Positions 1-8,146 of a stretch of DNA of 23,266 nt are shown piece after piece (position 1 is the first letter of the stretch; each line of letters begins with the position of its first letter). The notes below the pieces were generated by a model. It was not told where the DNA came from and searched no databases. It saw only the letters and a program-made list of their open reading frames with translations. The position numbers and the translations under genes are program-made. Origin of the DNA: Planctomycetota bacterium (GTDB taxonomy: Bacteria; Planctomycetota; Planctomycetia; Pirellulales; Pirellulaceae); contig JAJSAJ010000702.1 of the NCBI GenBank assembly GCA_024274855.1, forward strand, positions 1 through 23,266, written 5' to 3'.

Positions 1-10
1 ATGCCGACGG

Positions 11-51
11 CCGCTCCCTCCCCGCCGCCAAAGGCGGCGGGGAGGGAGCGG
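11..51. repeat. Perfect 19 bp hairpin with AAA loop
   Basis: Bases 11-29 are exactly complementary to 33-51 around a three-base loop, and the stem is almost all G and C. Neither side has a T-run directly after the stem, so it does not look like a standard intrinsic terminator. It lies 180 nt past the addA stop and could still end or stabilise the addBA transcript. A REP-like intergenic palindrome is the other reading. Confidence 0.6.
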
Positions 52-76
52 AAAGGGGGTTTTCATCACATGCTTT

Positions 77-122
77 TTAGCTCGAGAGACTTATTCACCC
101 ATGGGACAAGCCCATGGGGGTC
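77..122 (+). repeat. Palindromic dispersed repeat, copy 1 (left of addBA)
   Basis: The core is CCCATGGG, ACAAG, CCCATGGG at 98-118. Together with its flank back to about 77 it matches, in opposite orientation, the segment at 6375-6418. The two copies differ at only a few positions over about 45 bp. The core also resembles the palindrome at 6494-6514. This looks like a small interspersed repeat family and not a gene part. Confidence 0.7.
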
Positions 123-230
123 CTTCGACCAACGTGCGTTCCCCATTTGGCTAAAGTGTTACATATCTCCTTTCCTCTCAGGGTTCCCTCGCGTGAGAAC
201 CTTGCCACTTCATGTCTGTCGTTCTGATCC

Positions 231-2189
231 TTACGATTCATCGGACGACGACACCGAGCGCAGGATGCCGGGAGACAAGAACAACAACCGGGCAGCAATG
301 TGCCGCAGAGGCAAGCGGAACGTTCGGGCCACGCCGCGACGATAGGCATCAAGCTGTGGACGGTAGAACGCCACACGCTGATCCACAATTTCTGGCTGTT
401 TAAGATCGATCGAATCGGTCTTGTAGTCAAGAATATCAGCCGCCACCAGCTGGGTCCCATCATACAACAAGACAAGTCGATCGATGAACCCGGACATCAG
501 GCGATCGCCATCGCGTGCGGCAAACGCTTGCTCGTTGTGCACCTCGGCCCGCAAAGGACCGCTTGACGCTCCGCCCGGCAAATGGGCACACAGCGTCTCA
601 TCCCATGGTGGCTGATAGAATGATCGACTCAGTACGCGCCCCACATCAGGCATTCCCAACATCGCCAGAAACGCATCCAGATGCTGGTCGATCTCCGTGT
701 CCACCCCCCGCTGTCGTTCGGCAATCTGCCGCAATGTGTCACGATCGGGGATGCCGTCCTCCAACCACGTGACCTGTTCGAACAGTGCGTGGATCAACGT
801 ACCACGGGATGTCGCCGTATCGGCTTGAAGGTTCAACAGCCCGGCGGCCGCCACGTTGCCACCACCTTCCAGTTGAGACGGCGACTGGCTTCTGAGCTTG
901 GTACCAGGCAACGAAGGTGCCAGCTGAATAGTCTCCGGACAAATGCGAGTTGCCGCCGTCGTCTGTTGGCCTGCAGGCTTCCGGCCCATCTGGACCAGAT
1001 ACCATTCGGGATCCCCGGTACAATAGACGGTTTTCGACGGTTCCAACCTGCCGCCGTCGGTCAAGGCCGCGCGCAGCAAACCGGCCGACGTCTTGCGAAG
1101 GCTCCTTTCACTTGGCGTTGACGGAGCAATAATCATATGCAAGGCGTGTACAGCACGCGTTAACGCGACATACAGAACCGAAAGAGCTTCTGACACCGAC
1201 TGGTACGTTGCCTGGTCGAACAGACTCTGCAACTCCGCCGGCAATAACTGCTGAATTCCCGCATTCCGGTACAAACAGACCCGGTCCACAGGTTCGGTCG
1301 GAGTCGGCTGGCCCACAACACACGCATCCGACTGGCCGACTAGTGAAGTTTCTAACTCCGGTAGAACCACAATATCGAACTGAAGTCCCTTAGCCTGGTG
1401 AACCGTCATGACGCGAACTTCGGCCGTCGTCGGATCGGCCACTCCCGTCGATTCGACATAGTTTAGAAAGTCCGACGTGCGCAAGGTCGCCATCTGCTGG
1501 TATCCGAATGCCAGGTCAACCAATTGGCCTAAACGGCTCTGGTCTCGCTCGTCACAACTGGGATTCAGCATCTGCGACCAGCGGTAAATGGTCGGGCCGT
1601 ATCCTTGCTCTGACAGTTCTTGCCGCAACTGTCTTGCGATTTCCAGAACCCTGCCCGTCTGGTGGTGGTCGGTCAGTTGGACCAACGGTCCCAGCGGGGA
1701 AGTGGCCAGATGGAACCGGCTGATCGTGTCACCCGGATGATCCACCAGCTTCAGCGCCGACAAAATTATTTGCACGGCGGGACTGTCGGTCAGCGGATGC
1801 CCGCCTTCTTCACTTGCCGGAACATCTCTCGAGCGGAGTTCATAAATCAGCTGAGCCACCGTGTCATTGCGTCGGACCAGGACGCCAACACTCCGCCCGG
1901 GTGCCTGGCGAACCAGCTGTTTGATCCGGTCTGCCGCGTAGGACAAGGTAATATCCGTCTGCGATTGATCGGCATCTTTGTCGACCTGCGGAGCCGTACA
2001 CAGTTCGGTATATCCAGCCAGATGGGTTCGCGCGGTCGTATGAGGCTCGAACCGCTCGCACCACTGCTGCACGGCTGGTTCTAGACGCTCCAGCTTGTCG
2101 TGCTCGGCCATCTTCGTAAACACCCTGTTGACCGTATCGATGATGGGCGGAGCCGACCGGAAGCTCTGATTCAACGACCTGAGAGTCAA
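231..2189 (-). CDS. addA: AddA-type helicase-nuclease, C-terminal portion (after in-frame TAG)
   Basis: This is the second part of a UvrD/AddA-family ATP-dependent helicase with a RecB-type nuclease domain, used in double-strand break end processing with AddB. The open frame really runs up from 2297. Its first codons encode motif III (FFCVGDGKQAIYGWRGG), which lies upstream of the only listed start, a TTG at 2189. From that TTG, motif IV is LNQSFRS (6-12), motif V is MTVHQAKGLQFDIVVLP (261-277) and motif VI is LYVALTRA (339-346). The nuclease domain has H468 in GTLIHALFE, D570 in GFIDRL and D588-Y589-K590 in ILDYKT, so the catalytic set looks whole. The frame is identical to that of the upstream half. 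This is therefore one gene of about 1,070 codons interrupted by a single stop, and I doubt that the TTG is a natural start. A product starting there would lack motifs I-III and could not be a working helicase alone. Confidence 0.85.
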   Translation of the reverse strand: MTLRSLNQSFRSAPPIIDTVNRVFTKMAEHDKLERLEPAVQQWCERFEPHTTARTHLAGYTELCTAPQVDKDADQSQTDITLSYAADRIKQLVRQAPGRSVGVLVRRNDTVAQLIYELRSRDVPASEEGGHPLTDSPAVQIILSALKLVDHPGDTISRFHLATSPLGPLVQLTDHHQTGRVLEIARQLRQELSEQGYGPTIYRWSQMLNPSCDERDQSRLGQLVDLAFGYQQMATLRTSDFLNYVESTGVADPTTAEVRVMTVHQAKGLQFDIVVLPELETSLVGQSDACVVGQPTPTEPVDRVCLYRNAGIQQLLPAELQSLFDQATYQSVSEALSVLYVALTRAVHALHMIIAPSTPSERSLRKTSAGLLRAALTDGGRLEPSKTVYCTGDPEWYLVQMGRKPAGQQTTAATRICPETIQLAPSLPGTKLRSQSPSQLEGGGNVAAAGLLNLQADTATSRGTLIHALFEQVTWLEDGIPDRDTLRQIAERQRGVDTEIDQHLDAFLAMLGMPDVGRVLSRSFYQPPWDETLCAHLPGGASSGPLRAEVHNEQAFAARDGDRLMSGFIDRLVLLYDGTQLVAADILDYKTDSIDLKQPEIVDQRVAFYRPQLDAYRRGVARTFRLPLRHIAARLLFLSPGILRSVSSSDES

Positions 2190-2297
2190 TCCGCCGAACT
2201 GACCTGCCAGGGCATCCAGGATTTCCGAGCGTCCGCCGCGCCATCCATAGATGGCCTGCTTGCCATCTCCGACGCAGAAAAACGACGGCTCTACGGC

Positions 2298-3443
2298 CTA
2301 AGCCGTCCGATCCGCCTCGGCAGAACGCCGAGTGACGTGCGTGGCAAGCGGTTGCAGCACTTGCCATTGGATCAGTGACGTATCTTGAAATTCGTCCAAC
2401 AGCAAGTGATCCAAGTACGTATCCAGGCGAAAATACTGCTGCCTGATGTTGCCCAAGGCCGGCTGGCCGACAAGCGATCGAGTAACGTCCTCGAATCGCA
2501 GAGCTCGTGCCTGGTATTTCAGCCGCTGATAATGGGTGTGGAATTGGTCCAACAGCTTGTATGTCGCCTCGGTCTGCTGGGCCATTTGTTCCAACAGGAC
2601 AGCACGAGCATGCTTGATCAGCGGCTGGTACGCAGCGACGACTTCCTCCGAAATCTCCTTCCGACAATACATCGTTTCGCCAGCAAGGACCTTTGCCGCA
2701 AGACCCTTTCCAACAAAGGTCTCCCAGTCGCCCGCGGTCACGGCATCGACATCACTCGATCGAGTTTTTTCAAATGTCTTGTGCTTGGGCAGCGGAACCG
2801 TTTCCAATGTCTGAATCGCTCGGCTTAACTTGTCAGAGTTCAACAGTCGTGGCCGTGGTATTCGATGCCACGCTTGCGAGTCGGTTTCCAAATACAGATT
2901 GTAAAGCTGGCTGACCGTCGACCGCAACAGATCGCTCACCGACCGTCGCGCTTCGCCCTTAGCCATCAAATGGATCAGCCGAGTGACCTCGGAAGGGTTC
3001 TCTTGTAGAGTCAGCTCGATGGCCTCGTTGCGCAATGCCTGGTCCCGTATTTGTTCAAGAATGGTCCACCCCGTGGGCAACCCGAGCTCCAAACTGAAGC
3101 TTCCTGCCAACTGAGCAAAGAAGGCATCGAGCGTGCAGATTTGCAGGCGGTGCAGATTCTGGATCACAGTACGCAAGAGCGCGTAGCAGCGACTTTGCGA
3201 CAAGTTTTCGGCGTCGATGAATTCAGCCAACTCGGCCCGTTTCGACTCGTCAACAGCTGCCTCGGCCAATCGTTGGATCACACGCTCCAAGATTTCACCC
3301 GCTGCCTTGCGCGTAAATGTCGTGGCCAGAATCTGGTCCGGAGTCACACCGCTGTTCAGCAACGCCAGGTAACGGTTCGACAACTGAAACGTCTTGCCGG
3401 TCCCGGCTGATGCACGAATCAACGTGTTGGGATGTCGCGTCAT
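2298..3443 (-). CDS. addA: AddA-type helicase-nuclease, N-terminal portion ending at in-frame TAG
   Basis: This is the N-terminal motor half of an AddA-like subunit. From the ATG at 3443 it is 381 residues. Walker A is ASAGTGKT (about 11-18), motif Ia is TTFTRKAAGEI, and motif II is LLLDEFQDTS (about 347-356). The start is chosen because this ATG overlaps the addB stop as ATGA (3443-3440), the usual sign of translational coupling; a GTG at 3452 is the alternative. The TAG at 2300-2298 falls in the variable linker between motifs II and III. The same frame carries straight on into motif III. A single substitution (for example TCG to TAG) would explain the break. A truncated product would keep Walker A and B but lose motifs III-VI and the nuclease, so it should be inactive unless the stop is read through or is a sequencing error. 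Confidence 0.88.
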   Translation of the reverse strand: MTRHPNTLIRASAGTGKTFQLSNRYLALLNSGVTPDQILATTFTRKAAGEILERVIQRLAEAAVDESKRAELAEFIDAENLSQSRCYALLRTVIQNLHRLQICTLDAFFAQLAGSFSLELGLPTGWTILEQIRDQALRNEAIELTLQENPSEVTRLIHLMAKGEARRSVSDLLRSTVSQLYNLYLETDSQAWHRIPRPRLLNSDKLSRAIQTLETVPLPKHKTFEKTRSSDVDAVTAGDWETFVGKGLAAKVLAGETMYCRKEISEEVVAAYQPLIKHARAVLLEQMAQQTEATYKLLDQFHTHYQRLKYQARALRFEDVTRSLVGQPALGNIRQQYFRLDTYLDHLLLDEFQDTSLIQWQVLQPLATHVTRRSAEADRTA

Positions 3444-6226
3444 GATTGGCACTCAAATCGTGGTCGAAACGCATGGTCCTGACAAATAACGGCATAGTCC
3501 GTCATAATATTGGGCGGAGGAACAGTTGGCCGCCAAAAGTCCTGATTCAGCACGCCCTCGATAACTCGCCGCGCCACGGCATCGGCCTGCTGTAACATCA
3601 CAGCATCCCAATCAGCAAAAAGGCAATCGATCTTGTTGACATCCCGAGGCAGGACGATGTAGCCCAGCTTCGCATCTTCGGGAACACCGATCGGCTTGAC
3701 CAACTTTCGATAGAGGGGCAGTTGCAGATCGATCCATTCACCTGACTTCAGGTGCGTCTGCTGGGGCGTCTTCGGAGTGTCGCCCGTCTTGTAGTCCAAA
3801 ATGGCCCATTCATCGAGTGTCTGATTGTAGTCAATTCGATCAATGCGACCACGTAGGATAAGGGACTTGTCCGACGCGACCGGGAATCGAACGTCTTGAC
3901 CTCCTCCCGTAGTTTCCACGTGCTTAATCGTCCAACCGGCTTTCGCCCACTCTGCCTGCCACACAGCAAACGCGTCCAGACGCGTTCGGGCTTGAGCAAC
4001 TTGCACTTCCACAGCCGGCAGACGATGAGCCCCATACAAGGTTGTCACATATTGATTCAACGTGTCGTTCAAGAAATGACGTATCTGACGCTCGTCGGTG
4101 GCGTCTTTGATCGACGCGTCCCCGAACGCGCCCAATACCTCGTGAATCATGATTCCAAACGCCCGCGCATCCAGTTCCTCGGCCACATCGTCCAGCGACT
4201 CGAGATAGAGAGCATGACGCAGATAGAAGCGATAGTGACACGCCAGATAGCTTCGAAATGCCGTAACGGAAATCGACTCGATCGGTTTCTCGAGCGGGCG
4301 TGGCTTGGGTACAAATAACTTCGATTCCAAGAGCTCGGGGGATGCCGGCGTGCCGGCAACCGGGTTGGGCGAGCCGACTGGCGGCTCCGAACCAAACAGT
4401 ACGATCGCCCGCTCGGCCATCGTGGTATCGTCGGTCGCGAACAGCAGCCGGCTCGGCACCAAGGGATCACCTTCGCCCGTCCGGCGGCCGACAATCAATG
4501 TCAGCTCGGGCCGCGTGGCTACCAAGACACTTAATGCGTAGGCATCGCGCGCATAACGCCGAGTATTATCGAGCAGCCCAAGCTGGCGGCGCAATGCGTT
4601 TGGCAAGAACAGGTCCGAATTGACCGAGGTCGGCACAAACGACTCGTTCATCGAGGTGACAGTCAACGCCGGAGCCGTGTCCAACGGTAACTCGAGCCAA
4701 CCGAGCAGTTCAACCGCGTGTTCGTTCATCGGCGGAGGAATCGTCTGCGATTGAAGCTGCTGCAAGGTTATTTCCATCGCCTGGCATGCGGACACCGTCG
4801 GTGCGATTGCCGCCGGAATCTGTTGCTGGTCCAACAAAGCCTCGCGAAGCGCGTCGAGTGCCTTCAGCGTATAATGGTCTGACTCACTTTCAGGATTCAA
4901 AATGCGGCCTTCGTAGAATTCCGACAGCGTCGAGGCAATCAACGAACTCCACGCCGGCAACGAACGCCGGCCTTCACGTAACGGATCGATCAGCCCGTGG
5001 ATCATTGACTCGATCTGTTTCAGCGGACGGTTGTCTTGGTCACCGTCAAGCCACTGACCAACAACCGGCTGCAAGTGCTCGTTGCGATACGCGTCCAGAC
5101 GGGTCAACCAATCAGAAGCGACTTTTTGCTTATCGATCCAGGCGTAAACATCGGTGTGCCGGACGAGTGCCGCAAAGGCGGAAAAACGAAGCTGTCGTAC
5201 GTAGTCGGCGATCGCTGCCAGCAGACGATACGGAGCGGCCTCGGGAAGCGTCTTGCCGACGACCCAGCGTGTTGGCACGCTGGACTGTGTTAGACGACGT
5301 TCCAATGGCGGGACCAACCGATCGTCCAGAATGCCAATCACGATCTCGTCGGCTCGGTAACGGCCGCCATACGATGCCAATTGCCTGGCTGTGGCATCGG
5401 CCCGCTCGTCCGGCCCGTCTGCCACCTGGATCTGCTCGGTCCTCAGATCAATCGTCACATCCTGCCAGGCTTCCGGAACAAGGCAACCGTGAGCGTCAAA
5501 ACGAGCGGCGATGTCCGGCGGAGCATGCACCAGAGCGATGACACGATCGGAAACCTGGTCCAGCATCAAACGCATTGTCTGGTTTATGTCCGCGGTCGCT
5601 ACAAGAATGATGGCCTTGTCGGTTTGACATTCGTGCTCTTTGATCGCGATCAGACGCGCCGTTTGCAAGTCCCAGAGTCCCAGTTCATCCAGAAGCGCAA
5701 GGTAACGCTTCTGGATCCTGCTGAACAACTGCCAGCGGTCCGATTCCTGGAACCCGGAAACCTGATTGCCTCGCGCTGCAACTTGCTCGAAATCCAACGC
5801 GTCAGCCGCCAGCTCGCGGTGTTGACGCCACAGCAATCGCGCTAAGTTCATCCAACCGGACAAGTCGTCCTCGGCCGGCAACTGGGGAAGATAGGGGCTG
5901 ATTTCCTCATGGCCGATATCTTTGATTGCCTGGACCCAGGTCAGGTGCTGCAGCAGAGTGCTGGCAAACGGGCGTTTGGGAACGTATAGCCGTTCCGGCA
6001 GAATACCGACAGTACAGATTTCCGGGGGAAGAAAGACCAGCGAATCAGCGTCCGCCCGCTCGACTAACAATTCCAATAGCCGTCGACCGGCTCGTCCACC
6101 CGGAAGTACCAGGACGACCGAGCCCAAATCCAGGATCTGTCGACGTGTGAAGTTCTGGATCAGGTACTCGACGACCGCGGGCAATGCGGGCTGGTTCCAA
6201 TTCAGAAACGTCCGTGTGATTGGCAT
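3440..6226 (-). CDS. addB: AddB-like PD-(D/E)XK nuclease subunit of helicase-nuclease
   Basis: This 928-residue protein is the partner subunit of AddA. The C-terminal RecB-family nuclease domain is clear: H695 in GIMIHEVLGAF, D796 in RGRIDRIDY, D811-Y812-K813 in AILDYKTG, and LQLPLYR at about 834-840. At the position of Walker A the sequence is LPGGRAGRRL (41-50), with no GK[ST], so its motor is probably dead, as expected for the B subunit. The iron-sulfur site known from Bacillus AddB seems incomplete. C663 in LACHYRFYL matches the first cysteine, but the C-terminus has only C915 and C926 in place of a C-x2-C-x5-C cluster. It is first in the operon and overlaps addA by 4 nt. The start at 6226 lacks a strong ribosome binding site. 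Assignment to AddB rests on domain layout and neighbourhood; overall sequence in this family is very divergent. Confidence 0.85.
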   Translation of the reverse strand: MPITRTFLNWNQPALPAVVEYLIQNFTRRQILDLGSVVLVLPGGRAGRRLLELLVERADADSLVFLPPEICTVGILPERLYVPKRPFASTLLQHLTWVQAIKDIGHEEISPYLPQLPAEDDLSGWMNLARLLWRQHRELAADALDFEQVAARGNQVSGFQESDRWQLFSRIQKRYLALLDELGLWDLQTARLIAIKEHECQTDKAIILVATADINQTMRLMLDQVSDRVIALVHAPPDIAARFDAHGCLVPEAWQDVTIDLRTEQIQVADGPDERADATARQLASYGGRYRADEIVIGILDDRLVPPLERRLTQSSVPTRWVVGKTLPEAAPYRLLAAIADYVRQLRFSAFAALVRHTDVYAWIDKQKVASDWLTRLDAYRNEHLQPVVGQWLDGDQDNRPLKQIESMIHGLIDPLREGRRSLPAWSSLIASTLSEFYEGRILNPESESDHYTLKALDALREALLDQQQIPAAIAPTVSACQAMEITLQQLQSQTIPPPMNEHAVELLGWLELPLDTAPALTVTSMNESFVPTSVNSDLFLPNALRRQLGLLDNTRRYARDAYALSVLVATRPELTLIVGRRTGEGDPLVPSRLLFATDDTTMAERAIVLFGSEPPVGSPNPVAGTPASPELLESKLFVPKPRPLEKPIESISVTAFRSYLACHYRFYLRHALYLESLDDVAEELDARAFGIMIHEVLGAFGDASIKDATDERQIRHFLNDTLNQYVTTLYGAHRLPAVEVQVAQARTRLDAFAVWQAEWAKAGWTIKHVETTGGGQDVRFPVASDKSLILRGRIDRIDYNQTLDEWAILDYKTGDTPKTPQQTHLKSGEWIDLQLPLYRKLVKPIGVPEDAKLGYIVLPRDVNKIDCLFADWDAVMLQQADAVARRVIEGVLNQDFWRPTVPPPNIMTDYAVICQDHAFRPRFECQS

Positions 6227-6374
6227 CGATAGAGTCCGATCCTAAAGGTAATATCGAGCGTGGCCGTTTGCCGCAACCCGTGTAGGGCGTGGCACAGCTC
6301 GCGCGACCAACCCAAGCAATCCGTCAGCACTTAGGATTCGCCAATCAATAACTGTCGCACTCTTCCGCGTACAG

Positions 6375-6418
6375 ACCCCCATGGGCTCGCCCCATGGGTG
6401 AATCAGTCTCGCAGCTAA
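6375..6418 (-). repeat. Palindromic dispersed repeat, copy 2 (right of addBA)
   Basis: The core has CCCATGGG at 6378-6385 and again at 6391-6398, separated by CTCGC. The following bases GTGAATCAGTCTCGCAGCTA match the reverse complement of 77-97 with few differences. It is therefore the opposite-orientation partner of the repeat at 77-122, and the two bracket the whole addBA pair. Confidence 0.7.
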
Positions 6419-6493
6419 GGAGGATCGCCGCATGAACGCCCCTCCGGTTTGGGACGCGCGTTCGGCTGCCCAGTAGCCTGAGAGACATTGGTT

Positions 6494-6514
6494 CCCACGG
6501 GACAAGCCCGTGGG
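6494..6514. repeat. Small palindrome with ACAAG loop
   Basis: CCCACGGG, ACAAG, CCCGTGGG forms a perfect 8 bp stem. Loop and architecture are the same as in the core at 98-118, with paired changes in the stem, so it is a third member of the same motif family. Structure seems to be conserved more than sequence. Confidence 0.6.
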
Positions 6515-6718
6515 CGACGCATCGTCCCCCAGTAAACGCGACAACAATTGATTCGCCGGTCCTTAACACGCTCACCGGCACACCAGAATCCTCGGATTGT
6601 ATAGTAATCTCACGCAAACGTGGATAGGCGCCCGAGGAATTCACGTGACACGCCAGTCCGGCTCGTGTGCACCAGAACCGACACCGAACCTTTCTCAATG
6701 CCCGGTGTCCTTCTAGAC

Positions 6719-7485
6719 ATGAATACAAACCTGCTAAAACGAAGTTCGAGAAGCTGGGAGCCAGGGCCACAATCCGCCCAGTGGTCCGCAATCGTTGGCG
6801 ACCTGCTTCCGGGCCGGTCGTAATCGACATTGGCCACGACCGGCATGGTGAGTTCTTCGATATCCAGGTCGATGGAGACGTTGATGTCGAAGTCCTTGAC
6901 CTGCAACCACGGGACCGCCACCTGCTGCTGATGGTACGCCAGCCGGCGGAACGCGCCGGTCAGCCGGACACTAAGGACAAGTTTCTGTGCGGCCACGACG
7001 AACGTCACTGGTTCGTTGCCGGCGTGCCCGAGCGAGCTCCGGTCAGTAGCGTCGTGACAGCTAGAGAAGCGTTGAAGCCCGATGCGGTGCGGAGTCGCGA
7101 GCGAGGACGACGCGGCAAACGAGCGAAACGACTGCGCCGCAAAACCGATGTGTTCGTTCGGCAGGGCGAGTGGTTCTTTATCGCGGTCCCGAACCTTCGG
7201 GTTAACGAGAAGATGATCTTCACCAGCGAGCCGATCAGCCGCGGTCGTGGCAAGCCGCACATGTGCCAGCAGCTGTACCGCGAGGGCGGAACTACCGTCT
7301 ATGTGTGTGGCCAACGGCCGAACGGACTTACGGCGGACCAGTACCGCCAGTTGCTGAAAGCCAACCCGAGTGCCGCGAAGTGGAACTGGCGAACCATGGC
7401 TCGCGACCCGGTCGTTTACGTTCGGGGCCGTGTTTGGCACCCCGATCACGCCACGATCCGACTCGACGTCTGGCACCGAGTCTAG
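6719..7485 (+). CDS. Conserved planctomycete hypothetical protein, probable 5' frameshift
   Basis: I do not know a function. The main open frame (GTG at 6667 to TAG at 7485) encodes blocks such as KFLCGHDERHWFVAGVPE, VFVRQGEWFFIAVPNL, EPISRGRGKPHM and VYVRGRVWHPDHATIRLD. I recall this pattern from planctomycete hypothetical proteins, but I cannot verify that here. The N-terminus of the 6667 frame reads unlike protein until KFEKLGARATIRPVV. An ATG at 6719 in another frame gives MNTNLLK. Adding one A to the A-run at 6736-6739 joins this to TKFEKLGAR and gives a smooth 255-residue protein. I infer a 1-base deletion, either a real mutation or a sequencing error. No signal peptide or membrane segment is seen. 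The 318-codon frame on the other strand (7566-6610) is judged a shadow. Confidence 0.65.
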
Positions 7486-7766
7486 ATGAACACCGAGAAC
7501 CGGTCCCGAGCAATGGCATCTGTCGCGTTTCTGGACTGAAGCCGGGTGGGGGTTCGGACTTGGCACTCACCATTAAAAAGCGATGTCCGGAAACCGACCG
7601 CCGCCGGGTCAAGAGGCGGCCGTGGGGAGTGGCCACATTTGCCGCCGCCATCGCAATTTGTGTAGGAGTCCCGTAGAAGTTTGAGCCATTTGGGCAACGA
7701 ACCCAGATAAGGAAACGAGCCGGTCCACAGGCACGTTTGGCGACCTGCTGCGGACCGGCTTGGGAT
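7486..7766. other. Intergenic region with no clear gene
   Basis: Frames on both strands are short and give arginine- and proline-rich translations typical of non-coding GC-rich DNA. I see no RNA gene or strong promoter. Confidence 0.4.
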
Positions 7767-7768
7767 AG

Positions 7769-7939
7769 GACCGGCGAGACGACCCACGAGACGAGACTCC
7801 ACCGGGCGATCTCCTTCGGCAGATTCAGGAGCTACCCTCTGAGCAGCAGGCCAAGCTCATTCAGGAAATCGTCGCGTCCATCCTCGGCACCGACCGCTCG
7901 GCTGGGCAGACCAATCTGCCAGTAGCTGCCGTCAGTTGA
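7769..7939 (+). pseudogene. Gene fragment without a clear start
   Basis: The frame after the TAG at 7766-7768 reads to a TGA at 7937-7939. It contains LLRQIQELPSEQQAKLIQEI followed by VASILGTDRS, which looks like real helical protein of the kind found at the C-terminus of small bacterial proteins. There is no ATG, GTG or TTG at a sensible place. It is probably the 3' remnant of a small gene or has a non-standard start. No function is assigned. Confidence 0.35.
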
Positions 7940-8072
7940 TCTTGGCTCTTCCCTCTTTGTCAGCGCGTTGATACACTCATATGGATAAACTGTGGACAAA
8001 ACGCGATGCTGGAGCAGTTGCGGCAATACCCCTCTTGCGGTAAACGGCTTCCAGTAAAGCACTTACACACGC

Positions 8073-8146
8073 GTCCCCGTAGCACAATTGGATAGCGCGT
8101 CGGCCTCCGGAGCCGAAGGTTACAGGTTCGAATCCTGTCGGGGATA
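8073..8146 (+). tRNA. tRNA-Arg (anticodon CCG)
   Basis: The cloverleaf folds by hand. The acceptor GTCCCCG pairs with CGGGGAT (first pair G-U) with discriminator A at 8146. The D stem GCAC/GCGC has one A-C mismatch. The anticodon stem TCGGC/GCCGA closes the loop CTCCGGA, giving anticodon CCG. The variable region is AGGTT, and the T arm ACAGG/CCTGT closes a TTCGAAT loop. CCA is not encoded. It reads CGG codons. A decayed integrase on the opposite strand runs into its 3' end, so it has probably served as an attachment site. Confidence 0.93.

Larger units (their letters stand above)
6227..6718. other. Intergenic region between addB and the next gene
   Basis: I see no convincing gene in this stretch of about 490 bases. 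It holds the addB upstream region, repeat copy 2 (6375-6418) and a related palindrome (6494-6514). Short frames here show no recognisable protein pattern. Confidence 0.5.

Noticed and set aside
1..345. Plus-strand open frame at the left edge
   Set aside because: It runs through the hairpin and the dispersed repeat and overlaps the end of addA; its composition is not protein-like.
1864..2667. 267-codon minus-strand frame overlapping both addA parts
   Set aside because: It is out of frame with the helicase motifs; its composition is arginine- and glycine-rich. The true frame continues through the TAG without a shift.
6610..7566. 318-codon minus-strand open frame opposite the conserved hypothetical gene
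   Set aside because: The plus-strand frame gives conserved-looking blocks and sensible composition. The minus frame is its complement and carries no recognisable domain.
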